64,000 bases of DNA from Candidatus Saccharimonadota bacterium (GTDB lineage Bacteria > Patescibacteriota > Saccharimonadia > Saccharimonadales > Saccharimonadaceae): the NCBI GenBank assembly GCA_017536895.1, contig JAFWCN010000005.1, positions 62,001 to 126,000 of the forward strand, written 5' to 3'. Each line of letters begins with the position of its first letter. Position 1 is the stretch's first letter. A program made the translations under genes and the position numbers. Positions 49,228 through 56,724 of this stretch are shown here, in pieces. The notes under the pieces are model-generated. The model worked only from the letters and a program-made list of their open reading frames with translations. It was not told where the DNA came from and ran no database searches.

Positions 49228-51303
49228 ATGGGAAGAATCATCGTTAAATACCGTAAAATAATTTTGGCACTCGCCGCTCTTTTGCTTATACCCGCAATCA
49301 TTGGCTTTTTGAATACCAAAGTCAATTACGATATGCTAAATTATCTTCCTGATAGTATGGATACCGTCAAAGGTCAAAAAGCCCTCCTCGATGAATTCGG
49401 CAAAGGTGCTTTTACTATGGTTATCACTGAAGACTTGAATAATGAACAAATCGCAAGTCTCGAACAGGACCTCAAGACTGTCCCTCATGTCACTACAGTT
49501 CTCGGTCTTGGCACTCTCGAAAATAGCAACCTCCCCGCCGAAATCTTGCCAAGTAGCATCTATGACACCTTCAAGAAAGGCAATGAATCCTTAATTGCCG
49601 TCTTCCTCGATACTTCCACCTCCGCCGACGAGACCATTCATGCCATCAAAGAGATTCGCCAAAAAGTCGATAGCCATGCCTACGTCTCTGGTATGTCTGC
49701 CTTTGTCACCGATCTTCGCAACCTCAGCGAATCAGAACAAATCTATTACATCATCATCGGTGTCATTCTTGCTCTTATTGTTATGTTTGCTTCACTCGAC
49801 AACTGGCTTGCTCCACTACTATTTCTAATCAGCATCGGTGTTATGGTTCTCTACAACCTCGGCACCAACATTTTTCTTGGTCAAATCTCCTACCTCACCA
49901 AAGCTCTCTCTGCCGTCTTGCAGCTCGCTGTCACTATGGATTACTCCATCTTCCTCTGGCACTCCTACCGCGAGCATCTAGAACAAACCAAAAACCCCGA
50001 AAAATCTATGGCCTTCGCCATCAAAGCCACCTTAAGTTCCGTCATTGGCTCATCTGCTACTACCGTCGCTGGCTTTGTTGCACTTTGCTTCATGACCTTT
50101 ACCCTAGGCCTCGACCTTGGTCTCGTCATGGCCAAAGGCGTCATTCTTGGCGTTATTGGTTCTGTTACTATTCTCCCAGCCCTCATCCTCACCTTCAACA
50201 AAGCCCTCATCAAGCTCGACCACAAATCCATCCTCGGCACTTTTGACAAAACCGCCAAATTCATCATCAACATTTTCCCAGTTTTCATTATCGCCTTTAT
50301 TGCCATCATTCCACCTTTCCTTTACGGTTATCAACAAACCAATCAAAACGTCTATTATGACATCTCTCGTTCTCTTCCATCTGACATGGATTTTGCCGTT
50401 GCTAATAAAAAACTCACCGAGAACTTCGGTCTCTCCAACGTTCACATGATTCTCACCGATGCTAATCTCGATACCAACAAAGCCATCGATCTCACTAACG
50501 ACCTCAAAAACATCGAAGGTATCAAATCAGTCTTAAATCTCGAATCTGTTATCGGCGACCAAATTCCTGCCGAAATACTCCCCGAATCAATCGTAAACCT
50601 CACCAAATCCGACCAGCATGAATTAACCCTAGCCGTTTCCGAATACAAAACTGCCTCCCCCGAAATGACCACCCAAATTGATGAACTCCAAAACACTATC
50701 AAAAAGTATGACGAGACTGCCTTCCTCGTCGGCGAAGCCAGTCTTACTCAAGACATGATCGACCTTACTTCTCACGATTTCCAAGTTGTCAACACTATTT
50801 CTATCATTGCAATCTTCATCATTATTGCGCTTGTCACAAACAGTATTTCCCTACCGGTTATCTTAATTGCTGTCATCGAATCTGCAATTTTCATTAATCT
50901 CGGCCTACCATTTTATACCGGCACCGAACTATCCTTCATTACACCAATTTGTATCAGCACCATCCAGCTAGGCGCTACCGTCGATTATGCTATTCTCTTA
51001 ACTACTCGCTACAAACGCGAACGTCTAAATGGCCGAGATAGTAAAAAAGCCGCTTTCATCGCCGTCAAAACCTCCCTCCCATCCATCATTGTTTCCGGCG
51101 CCGTTCTCTTTGCAGCTACCATCGGCGTCGCTATCTATTCAAGAGCCGACATGATTTCCTCTATGTGTATGCTCATGGCACGTGGCGCCATCATCAGCAT
51201 CATCCTCGTCCCGACCATCCTACCTTCTCTTCTCATCTTTGCTGATCCCCTCATTATTCGCACAACCTTAGGTATGAAAAAGTTAACGAAAGGAACTAAA
51301 TGA
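49228..51303 (+). CDS. MMPL/RND-type membrane exporter
   Basis: Product of 691 residues with twelve membrane helices in two halves, each with a large extracellular loop (about 35-165 and about 385-510). Typical features are YDMLNYLPDSMDTVKGQKAL, the sterol-sensing-like helix group with LQLAVTMDYSIFLWHSYREH and its counterpart IQLGATVDYAILLTTRYKRER, which carry the proton-relay Asp-Tyr pairs. Substrates are likely lipids or hydrophobic compounds. TATAAT ends 10 bases before the ATG, with a palindromic operator further up. It overlaps its partner gene by 4 bases. Confidence 0.9.
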   Translation: MGRIIVKYRKIILALAALLLIPAIIGFLNTKVNYDMLNYLPDSMDTVKGQKALLDEFGKGAFTMVITEDLNNEQIASLEQDLKTVPHVTTVLGLGTLENSNLPAEILPSSIYDTFKKGNESLIAVFLDTSTSADETIHAIKEIRQKVDSHAYVSGMSAFVTDLRNLSESEQIYYIIIGVILALIVMFASLDNWLAPLLFLISIGVMVLYNLGTNIFLGQISYLTKALSAVLQLAVTMDYSIFLWHSYREHLEQTKNPEKSMAFAIKATLSSVIGSSATTVAGFVALCFMTFTLGLDLGLVMAKGVILGVIGSVTILPALILTFNKALIKLDHKSILGTFDKTAKFIINIFPVFIIAFIAIIPPFLYGYQQTNQNVYYDISRSLPSDMDFAVANKKLTENFGLSNVHMILTDANLDTNKAIDLTNDLKNIEGIKSVLNLESVIGDQIPAEILPESIVNLTKSDQHELTLAVSEYKTASPEMTTQIDELQNTIKKYDETAFLVGEASLTQDMIDLTSHDFQVVNTISIIAIFIIIALVTNSISLPVILIAVIESAIFINLGLPFYTGTELSFITPICISTIQLGATVDYAILLTTRYKRERLNGRDSKKAAFIAVKTSLPSIIVSGAVLFAATIGVAIYSRADMISSMCMLMARGAIISIILVPTILPSLLIFADPLIIRTTLGMKKLTKGTK

Positions 51304-52742
51304 AAAAACCATTAATCTATACTCTCGCTCTTGCAGCGCTCATCATATCAACCGGCTTCACCGCCATCTTTAGCAGTTTTGCCACAACCGAGCAAAACCC
51401 ATCAAACACACTTATCGCTCCAAGTAGCGACCTAGCTGATAATTCCTCTTCCACTTCTCTCCAGAAAAACGAAAATGTTTACGTTATCACTAATTCAGAT
51501 GGTTCCCTAAATAAATCTTTCATCAACAACACAATTAATACTAGTTCCGAATCAATTCCAATTGAAGCTTCAATCACCTATAATTTAGATGGGAGCGAAA
51601 TCAAAGCCGAAGATTTAATTAATAAATCTGGTCACGTCAAAATCACCTACAAATTCACCGCAACTAAATCCTATCAAGGAAAACTAATACCCTTCCTCAC
51701 CGTCACCGGTCTCGACCTCGACGGCACCAAATTCAAAAACATCAAAATCAACCACGGCAAAATCATTTCTGAATCCGACAATACTTTACTCGCCGGCTAC
51801 ACCTTCGCTGGTCTAAATGAGAATCTTAATACCGATATGCTTTCTGACTCTTTCACTGTCGAAGCCGACGTCACCAGTTTTGAGCTTCCCGATACCTACA
51901 CTTTTGCCACCAACGAACTCTTCGCCGAAATTGACACCACCAAACTTACTTCCGTTGATAGCATTATTAACTCCATCAACGACCTAGGTTCTGCTTTCGA
52001 CCAAATTCTCGCCGGTTCCGCCGAACTCACCAAAGGTAGTACCGATCTAGCTACTGGAGCTCAAAAACTCGCTACTGGTGCTAACGATCTAGCAACCGGC
52101 GCCAATCATTTAGCCGGCGGAATCACCTTATTAGACACCAAAGTAAACGAATTCACTCCAAAGCTCCAGCAACTCGCTACCACTCTCTCCACTCTTTCAG
52201 CCAAAAGCACTGCGATTCATCAAGGCGTTCAAGGCACCTTCACTGGTCTTTTAAATACTCTCCAAAACGTCGCCGAAAGTACCACAGATAAAACAACCAA
52301 AGCCACTTTGAACCAAATCATTGCATCATATAATACCAGTCTTCCAGAGCTTTATACATCACTCGGAACCTACACTGGCACAGTAGATCAAATCGCCTCA
52401 GCCACCGCCAGCATGGATACCACCGAATTAACTACCGGCATCGCTACCCTCAAATCAGGCGCTAATGATTTAGCTAGTGGCGCAAATCAACTTGCCACTG
52501 GAGCTAACGACCTAGCAACCGGCGCCAATCAGCTTTCCGCCGGCATGAGCACCTTAAACGATGGCTTAAACACTTTCAAACAACAAGGTCTAAACAAACT
52601 CATCAACTTTGCAAATCATGATTTAAACTCCTTCACCAACAATCTCCGCTCCACCGTTAACGCTGCAAATTCATATCATCATTACAGCAACTCTAACGCC
52701 AATTCCGTTAAATTCGTCTTCAAAACCCCAGCCCTACACTAA
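51300..52742 (+). CDS. Secreted YhgE/Pip-like partner of the MMPL exporter
   Basis: Product of 480 residues: signal sequence or anchor (LIYTLALAALIISTGFTAIFSSFA), a beta-rich domain (about 60-215), and a long helical region with repeats GANDLATGAN and relatives (52057-52110 and 52460-52550) of the kind seen in YhgE/Pip proteins and other MMPL-linked periplasmic or surface proteins. The membrane helices of full YhgE are absent. The ATGA overlap with the exporter indicates a fixed partnership; it may act as a flexible adaptor outside the membrane. Confidence 0.7.
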   Translation: MKKPLIYTLALAALIISTGFTAIFSSFATTEQNPSNTLIAPSSDLADNSSSTSLQKNENVYVITNSDGSLNKSFINNTINTSSESIPIEASITYNLDGSEIKAEDLINKSGHVKITYKFTATKSYQGKLIPFLTVTGLDLDGTKFKNIKINHGKIISESDNTLLAGYTFAGLNENLNTDMLSDSFTVEADVTSFELPDTYTFATNELFAEIDTTKLTSVDSIINSINDLGSAFDQILAGSAELTKGSTDLATGAQKLATGANDLATGANHLAGGITLLDTKVNEFTPKLQQLATTLSTLSAKSTAIHQGVQGTFTGLLNTLQNVAESTTDKTTKATLNQIIASYNTSLPELYTSLGTYTGTVDQIASATASMDTTELTTGIATLKSGANDLASGANQLATGANDLATGANQLSAGMSTLNDGLNTFKQQGLNKLINFANHDLNSFTNNLRSTVNAANSYHHYSNSNANSVKFVFKTPALH

Positions 52743-52826
52743 GATTCTCTAATTGCTTATTCTCACTAAAGAGGGCTAATTCAAGCAGAAAAATATGATA
52801 TAATTAAGGCAATAAGGAGGAACACC

Positions 52827-53021
52827 ATGCAACCAAACACCATAGAATACGATTTTACAGCAGCGATCGTAGAGGCAATGCCAGAGGAGGGGCTTCAAGA
52901 GCTAAACGAATTAATCAAAAACAATGAAATAACTGAGAGCAAACTAGATGCTCTACTAGAAAAATACCATATTGACAAAATCGCAATAATGCAAGAATTA
53001 CAAAAGGAGCATCAAAAATGA
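52827..53021 (+). CDS. Small acidic hypothetical protein
   Basis: Product of 64 residues, helical, acidic (AAIVEAMPEEGLQELNELIKNNEITESKLDALLEKYHIDKIAIMQELQ). No family was recognised. A TGATATAAT box gives a leader of about 20 bases with AAGGAGG, one of the few strong Shine-Dalgarno sites outside the 12-18 kb block. The end overlaps the next gene start by 4 bases. The small helical protein co-translated with a membrane protein suggests a cytoplasmic partner. Confidence 0.65.
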   Translation: MQPNTIEYDFTAAIVEAMPEEGLQELNELIKNNEITESKLDALLEKYHIDKIAIMQELQKEHQK

Positions 53022-53737
53022 GTGAGTTCGAGCCCAAAGACAATTCAAACAACTACGACAGGTGGAACGAAGTTGAAGCCATGGCGAATAATTACAATAG
53101 ATCCGTTAAAATAGATAATAAAGAACGCGCAGAACAAAACCGACGAACGATGGAATCAATCGTAAAAGATAAAAAAGCCTCTGGATCCTTCAGAAAAATT
53201 GCCTCCAGCGTTGCCATCACACTAATGCTAACTACTGCAGGAGCCATAATGGGCATCACAGCTGGAAATGTTGTTGCAGAACAAGCAAAAGCAGAACAAC
53301 TAGACAAAGTTACACATAATATCACAGCTTTTATTGATGATAATGGTGAAAACAAACCATGGAAGATCTATACCCAACCTATAGGTGATGATGATGCAAT
53401 ACACAATGAAAAAAAGATCTATCACGACAATATTCATTGTGACACTGATGATAAAGCAGTACTTTCTGAACAACTCGAAGCCACTCTTCCAGAACTCGAG
53501 TTAGAAAAATCAAAAGGCATCGCAGTGGAATGGATGAATGGAGATAGTGTATATACAGCATACGATGTAGACTGCGACGGTAGTTGGAATATAGTTACTC
53601 GCACCGATGTCAACACTGCTTGGGATCAAGGACCCTACTTCATAAAAGACGACAAATCCGGAGAAGAAATTCCAAGTTCTTGGTCAACCATGACTGGCGT
53701 CGAACAATACTTTGCCGAAAAGGCTGAGTCCGAATAA
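53018..53737 (+). CDS. Single-pass membrane protein with extracellular domain
   Basis: Product of 239 residues: a polar cytoplasmic N-terminus of 65 residues, one helix (IASSVAITLMLTTAGAIMGITAGNVVA), and an acidic extracellular domain with two cysteines (HCDTDD, DVDCDGSWNIVTRTDVN). No family was recognised. It is coupled to the preceding small acidic gene (ATGA). A terminator hairpin follows before tRNA-Arg. Confidence 0.65.
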   Translation: MSEFEPKDNSNNYDRWNEVEAMANNYNRSVKIDNKERAEQNRRTMESIVKDKKASGSFRKIASSVAITLMLTTAGAIMGITAGNVVAEQAKAEQLDKVTHNITAFIDDNGENKPWKIYTQPIGDDDAIHNEKKIYHDNIHCDTDDKAVLSEQLEATLPELELEKSKGIAVEWMNGDSVYTAYDVDCDGSWNIVTRTDVNTAWDQGPYFIKDDKSGEEIPSSWSTMTGVEQYFAEKAESE

Positions 53738-53766
53738 ACAAGCTATATTAAGCTAGATCATAAAAG

Positions 53767-53791
53767 AATCCTACACTTCGTGTAGGATTCT
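53767..53791. terminator. Bidirectional hairpin terminator
   Basis: Perfect 10-bp stem GAATCCTACA / TGTAGGATTC around CTTCG, placed between the 3' ends of a plus-strand gene and the minus-strand tRNA-Arg. The T tracts are short (CTTTT on the minus strand). Confidence 0.7.
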
Positions 53792-53804
53792 TGACTTTGC
53801 AAAC

Positions 53805-53879
53805 TGGCGAGGCCGGCTGGAATCGAACCAGCATTGTATCCTTAGAGGGGATATGTCCTATCCGTTGAACGACGGCCCC
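53805..53879 (-). tRNA. tRNA-Arg(TCT)
   Basis: 75-base gene: acceptor GGGGCCG / CGGCCTC, anticodon stem TATCC / GGATA with loop CCTCTAA, T loop TTCGATT, encoded CCA. Reads AGA/AGG. Confidence 0.95.
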
Positions 53880-53901
53880 GAATAGTAATATATATTATAC
53901 C

Positions 53902-54651
53902 CTATTCTTCAGGTTTTCGCAACTTATAGTAAATCGACGGCGCAAACCTAATTGGTGCCAACGCTTTCTGCGCCTTATCTTCCATCTTTACTAAGCTCTT
54001 CGTGCCAAACATCTTTTTTAGTGTTCCACTTCTAAAGTTAGACACCGAAAGCACCTTCTCGCACTTAAACCCAACTTTTTCAAAAATCTCTTCCACATAT
54101 TTTGGATGATAATTATAAAACCCATCCTTTGATATTTCTTTATAATTTGCCACCGTATGATCAAACGGATTGACTTTTGATTTTCTTGTCACAAATCTTA
54201 CCATCTTCGGCAAAGTCCGCTTATTTGCAACTTCAATTACTGCTACCCCACCCGGCTTCAATACGCGATATAGCTCTTTAAGTGCCCTGTCCATATATTT
54301 CAAATGATGCGTCACTCTCACCATCATTAATCCATCCAATTCATCATCCTTAAAAGGCAACTTATAAATATCCCCAGCTCGAGTCTCGATTTTGTCTCCG
54401 TAAATATCTTTAGCCTGTTTTAATTCCGTTTTTGAATAATCAAATATAATTACTTTGTGTGCTCTTTTCAAATACTCGTTTGCAAGCCTTCCGTATCCTC
54501 CACCAATATCTGCAAACTTATTCATTCGTTTCGGGAGTAGTTTTCGAATCGCCATTCGGTCAGCTTGATCTTCATATTCTCGATCGGCATCTTCCCAAAA
54601 AATTTTCTTATAGTCATAGCCATTATAATCTGAAACAATTTTTTCACTCAT
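53902..54651 (-). CDS. Class I SAM-dependent methyltransferase
   Basis: Product of 249 residues with motif I FADIGGGYGRLANEYL, motif II IIFDYSKTELKQA, the acidic AGDIYKLPFKDDELDGLMMVRVTHHL and the VLKPGGVAVIEV segment of the UbiE/Methyltransf_11 group. The substrate is unknown. The last 100 residues are basic. Its -10 box (TATAAT) overlaps the stop codon of pilB and lies 8 bases before the ATG, so it is transcribed independently as a leaderless mRNA besides any read-through from pilB. Confidence 0.85.
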   Translation of the reverse strand: MSEKIVSDYNGYDYKKIFWEDADREYEDQADRMAIRKLLPKRMNKFADIGGGYGRLANEYLKRAHKVIIFDYSKTELKQAKDIYGDKIETRAGDIYKLPFKDDELDGLMMVRVTHHLKYMDRALKELYRVLKPGGVAVIEVANKRTLPKMVRFVTRKSKVNPFDHTVANYKEISKDGFYNYHPKYVEEIFEKVGFKCEKVLSVSNFRSGTLKKMFGTKSLVKMEDKAQKALAPIRFAPSIYYKLRKPEE

Positions 54652-54660
54652 ATTTATATA

Positions 54661-56283
54661 TTATATCACACGTGACACTTCTTCCAAAGTCGTTTCACCT
54701 CTAAGTACTGCAAGTACACCCTTTTGTTCCAAAGTCAACATACCACCTGCTCGAGCAGTTTTTTCAATCGCATCTGTATTAATATCCGCCACATCTCCTC
54801 GAATAAACGCTTGAATATCTTCTGATACCACCAATTGCTCCATTATCACAGTTCGGCCATCATAGCCAAACGGATAATCTTCCGTCACTACTGGGTCGTA
54901 CAATTTAATATCATCCAAATTCACGCCCGACAATGCTTCCTGTGAAACACCCTCCAGAACCTCACGAATATATTTCGCTTCCGATTCCGTTGCCGGTCGT
55001 TCTTTCTTCGACGAAGCTAGTTTTCTTACCAATCTCTGTGCAACTAACAGCCTAATTGACGATGAGAAAATCGGATTTACTCCAATCAAGTCAATCATTC
55101 TTGAAAATGCTGCCGAAGTAGAATTTGCGTGGAACGATGAAAGCACCAAGTGTCCCGTAATCGAAGCCTGGATTGCCGTCTTTGCCGTATCAGCATCACG
55201 AATCTCACCGACCATCACTACGTCCGGATCTAGACGAAGCACCGATCTAAGCCCTTCCGCGAATGAACCACCGTCATTTGTGTGAATCGGAATCTGCGAT
55301 ATTCCCGTAATTCCATACTCAATCGGATCCTCCAAAGTGATAATTTTTCGGTCCGAAGTGTTAAGCGCGTTTAGCATAGAATAGAGAGTTGTCGATTTAC
55401 CAGAACCCGTCGGCCCTACCATTAGCACCAAACCTCTTGGATGCGAAATTACATCATTAATTTCCGCACGCTCCTCTTCCGACAAGCCCAAAAGGTCTAG
55501 GTTCAGCAAAGACTCATCAAAATTAAATAACCGGAGCACCGCATCCTGTCCATACATCGTCGGCACTGTTTCCACACGAATATTGAGTAGGTGTGTCGCT
55601 CCATCACGATGTATCTCCTTTTGCATGTGTCCCGACTGTGGCTTATTTGATGCCATTGACACATTTGCTCTAGATGATAATTCACCCATAAAAATTCGGT
55701 ATCTATCTCTATCAATATTCGCCACTGGGTGCAAAATACCATCCACCCTCATCCGAATTCTTATCTCTTCCCGCAAATTTTCAATATGAATATCCGAAGC
55801 CTCAAGTTTATCTGCCTGATCGATTAGAAAATCAAAAACCTTTTCCGTTGAAACTTCAGCTAAAGTTTTAGAAACCGACGCAATCGTCTCCGAATCACCT
55901 TCCCCCGCAATTTTAATATCATCATAATGAACCTGTTTTGGCGGGTCGTATCGGAGCATGAACACTTTATACGCCGAGCCAGAAATCAAGAAAAAGTCTG
56001 TTCTTTCGCCCTCGTCCGTATACTCCTGACGCATTCTGTCAATCAAAGAGCGTGGTGTTTGGCTCGTCACCATGAACTGATAATGCTCTTCCCCACCTCC
56101 CTTTTGCAATGGCAAAATATAATCCTGATGCATTTGCTTAACATCTAACAAATCCTTCACCAAAGGAATTTCATTCTCAAATTCTCTTGTATCTAAGTAC
56201 GGCAACCCCAAAATTCGCGCTCGATTTCGCGTCGCCTCTTCTTCATTCTCTCGTCGTTTTAATTGCACCTCATCTTCATTCAT
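54661..56283 (-). CDS. pilB: Type IV pilus assembly ATPase PilB/GspE
   Basis: Powers pilus extension at the inner face of the membrane. The 540-residue product has an N-terminal N1-like domain, ASDIHIENLREEIRIRMRVDGIL, Walker A VGPTGSGKSTTLY, the Asp box TLEDPIEYGITGISQ, Walker B-like LRLDPDVVMVGEIRDADTA, the His box TGHLVLSSFHAN and VAQRLVRKL. The zinc-binding tetracysteine usual after RLVRKLC is absent. TGCTATAAT ends 7 bases before the ATG. It is divergent from a membrane protein gene across a 31-bp palindrome. The pilin genes lie 11 kb away; pilC, pilD and pilT are not in the window. Confidence 0.93.
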   Translation of the reverse strand: MNEDEVQLKRRENEEEATRNRARILGLPYLDTREFENEIPLVKDLLDVKQMHQDYILPLQKGGGEEHYQFMVTSQTPRSLIDRMRQEYTDEGERTDFFLISGSAYKVFMLRYDPPKQVHYDDIKIAGEGDSETIASVSKTLAEVSTEKVFDFLIDQADKLEASDIHIENLREEIRIRMRVDGILHPVANIDRDRYRIFMGELSSRANVSMASNKPQSGHMQKEIHRDGATHLLNIRVETVPTMYGQDAVLRLFNFDESLLNLDLLGLSEEERAEINDVISHPRGLVLMVGPTGSGKSTTLYSMLNALNTSDRKIITLEDPIEYGITGISQIPIHTNDGGSFAEGLRSVLRLDPDVVMVGEIRDADTAKTAIQASITGHLVLSSFHANSTSAAFSRMIDLIGVNPIFSSSIRLLVAQRLVRKLASSKKERPATESEAKYIREVLEGVSQEALSGVNLDDIKLYDPVVTEDYPFGYDGRTVIMEQLVVSEDIQAFIRGDVADINTDAIEKTARAGGMLTLEQKGVLAVLRGETTLEEVSRVI

Positions 56284-56343
56284 ATTTCATATTATAGCAT
56301 AAACATAAACATAATTAAATTATGTTTATGTTATAATAAGTTT
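56284..56343. promoter_or_regulatory. Divergent leaderless promoters around a 31-bp palindrome
   Basis: AACATAAACATAAT (56302-56315), TAA, ATTATGTTTATGTT (56319-56332): perfect 14-bp half-sites. It overlaps the plus-strand TATAAT (56332-56337) and lies 5 bases from the minus-strand one (56291-56296), so one dimer could switch both pilB and the Clp operon. Confidence 0.7.
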
Positions 56344-56724
56344 ATGGCAATAACTGAAATGTTCCTGTGGTGGTATTCTTCCGGTTGGAAAGTTTTTGTC
56401 GGCAAACTAAAAACTGCTCTTTCAAGTATTACTGATTTCTTTTCCATGGGCTCGCTCGTTCGTACTCTTTTCAAACCCTACCGCCAAATCTCCGCTGAAA
56501 CCGCAAGAGACGGCGCCTCTCTTGATATCAAATTTCACATGTTCTTAGATCGGCTCATCTCTCGCATCGTTGGTTTTTTCTCCCGTCTTACTCTTCTTCT
56601 TGTCGGCATCATTATTATTATATTCGGTGGCATTATTAGCTTTATTCTCGTCATTCTCTGGCCAATCATCCCGCTTCTTCCTATCGTCGGTATCGTTTTG
56701 ACTGCTATGGGGGTTGTTCTATGA
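56344..56724 (+). CDS. Small membrane protein preceding the Clp ATPase
   Basis: Product of 126 residues: a soluble amphipathic N-terminal half (FLWWYSSGWKVFVGKLKTALSSITDFFSMGSLVRTLFKPYRQIS) and two closely spaced helices (IVGFFSRLTLLLVGIIIIIFGGIISFILVILWPIIPLLPIVGIVLTAMG). No family was recognised. The start lies 6 bases after TGTTATAAT; an upstream in-frame ATG is in the palindromic promoter and was rejected. It overlaps the Clp gene by 4 bases and probably forms a membrane complex with it. Confidence 0.7.
   Translation: MAITEMFLWWYSSGWKVFVGKLKTALSSITDFFSMGSLVRTLFKPYRQISAETARDGASLDIKFHMFLDRLISRIVGFFSRLTLLLVGIIIIIFGGIISFILVILWPIIPLLPIVGIVLTAMGVVL

Noticed and set aside
52057-52550. GANDLATGAN repeats as a separate mobile repeat
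   Set aside because: They are protein heptad-like repeats with varied codons, typical of the YhgE-like family.
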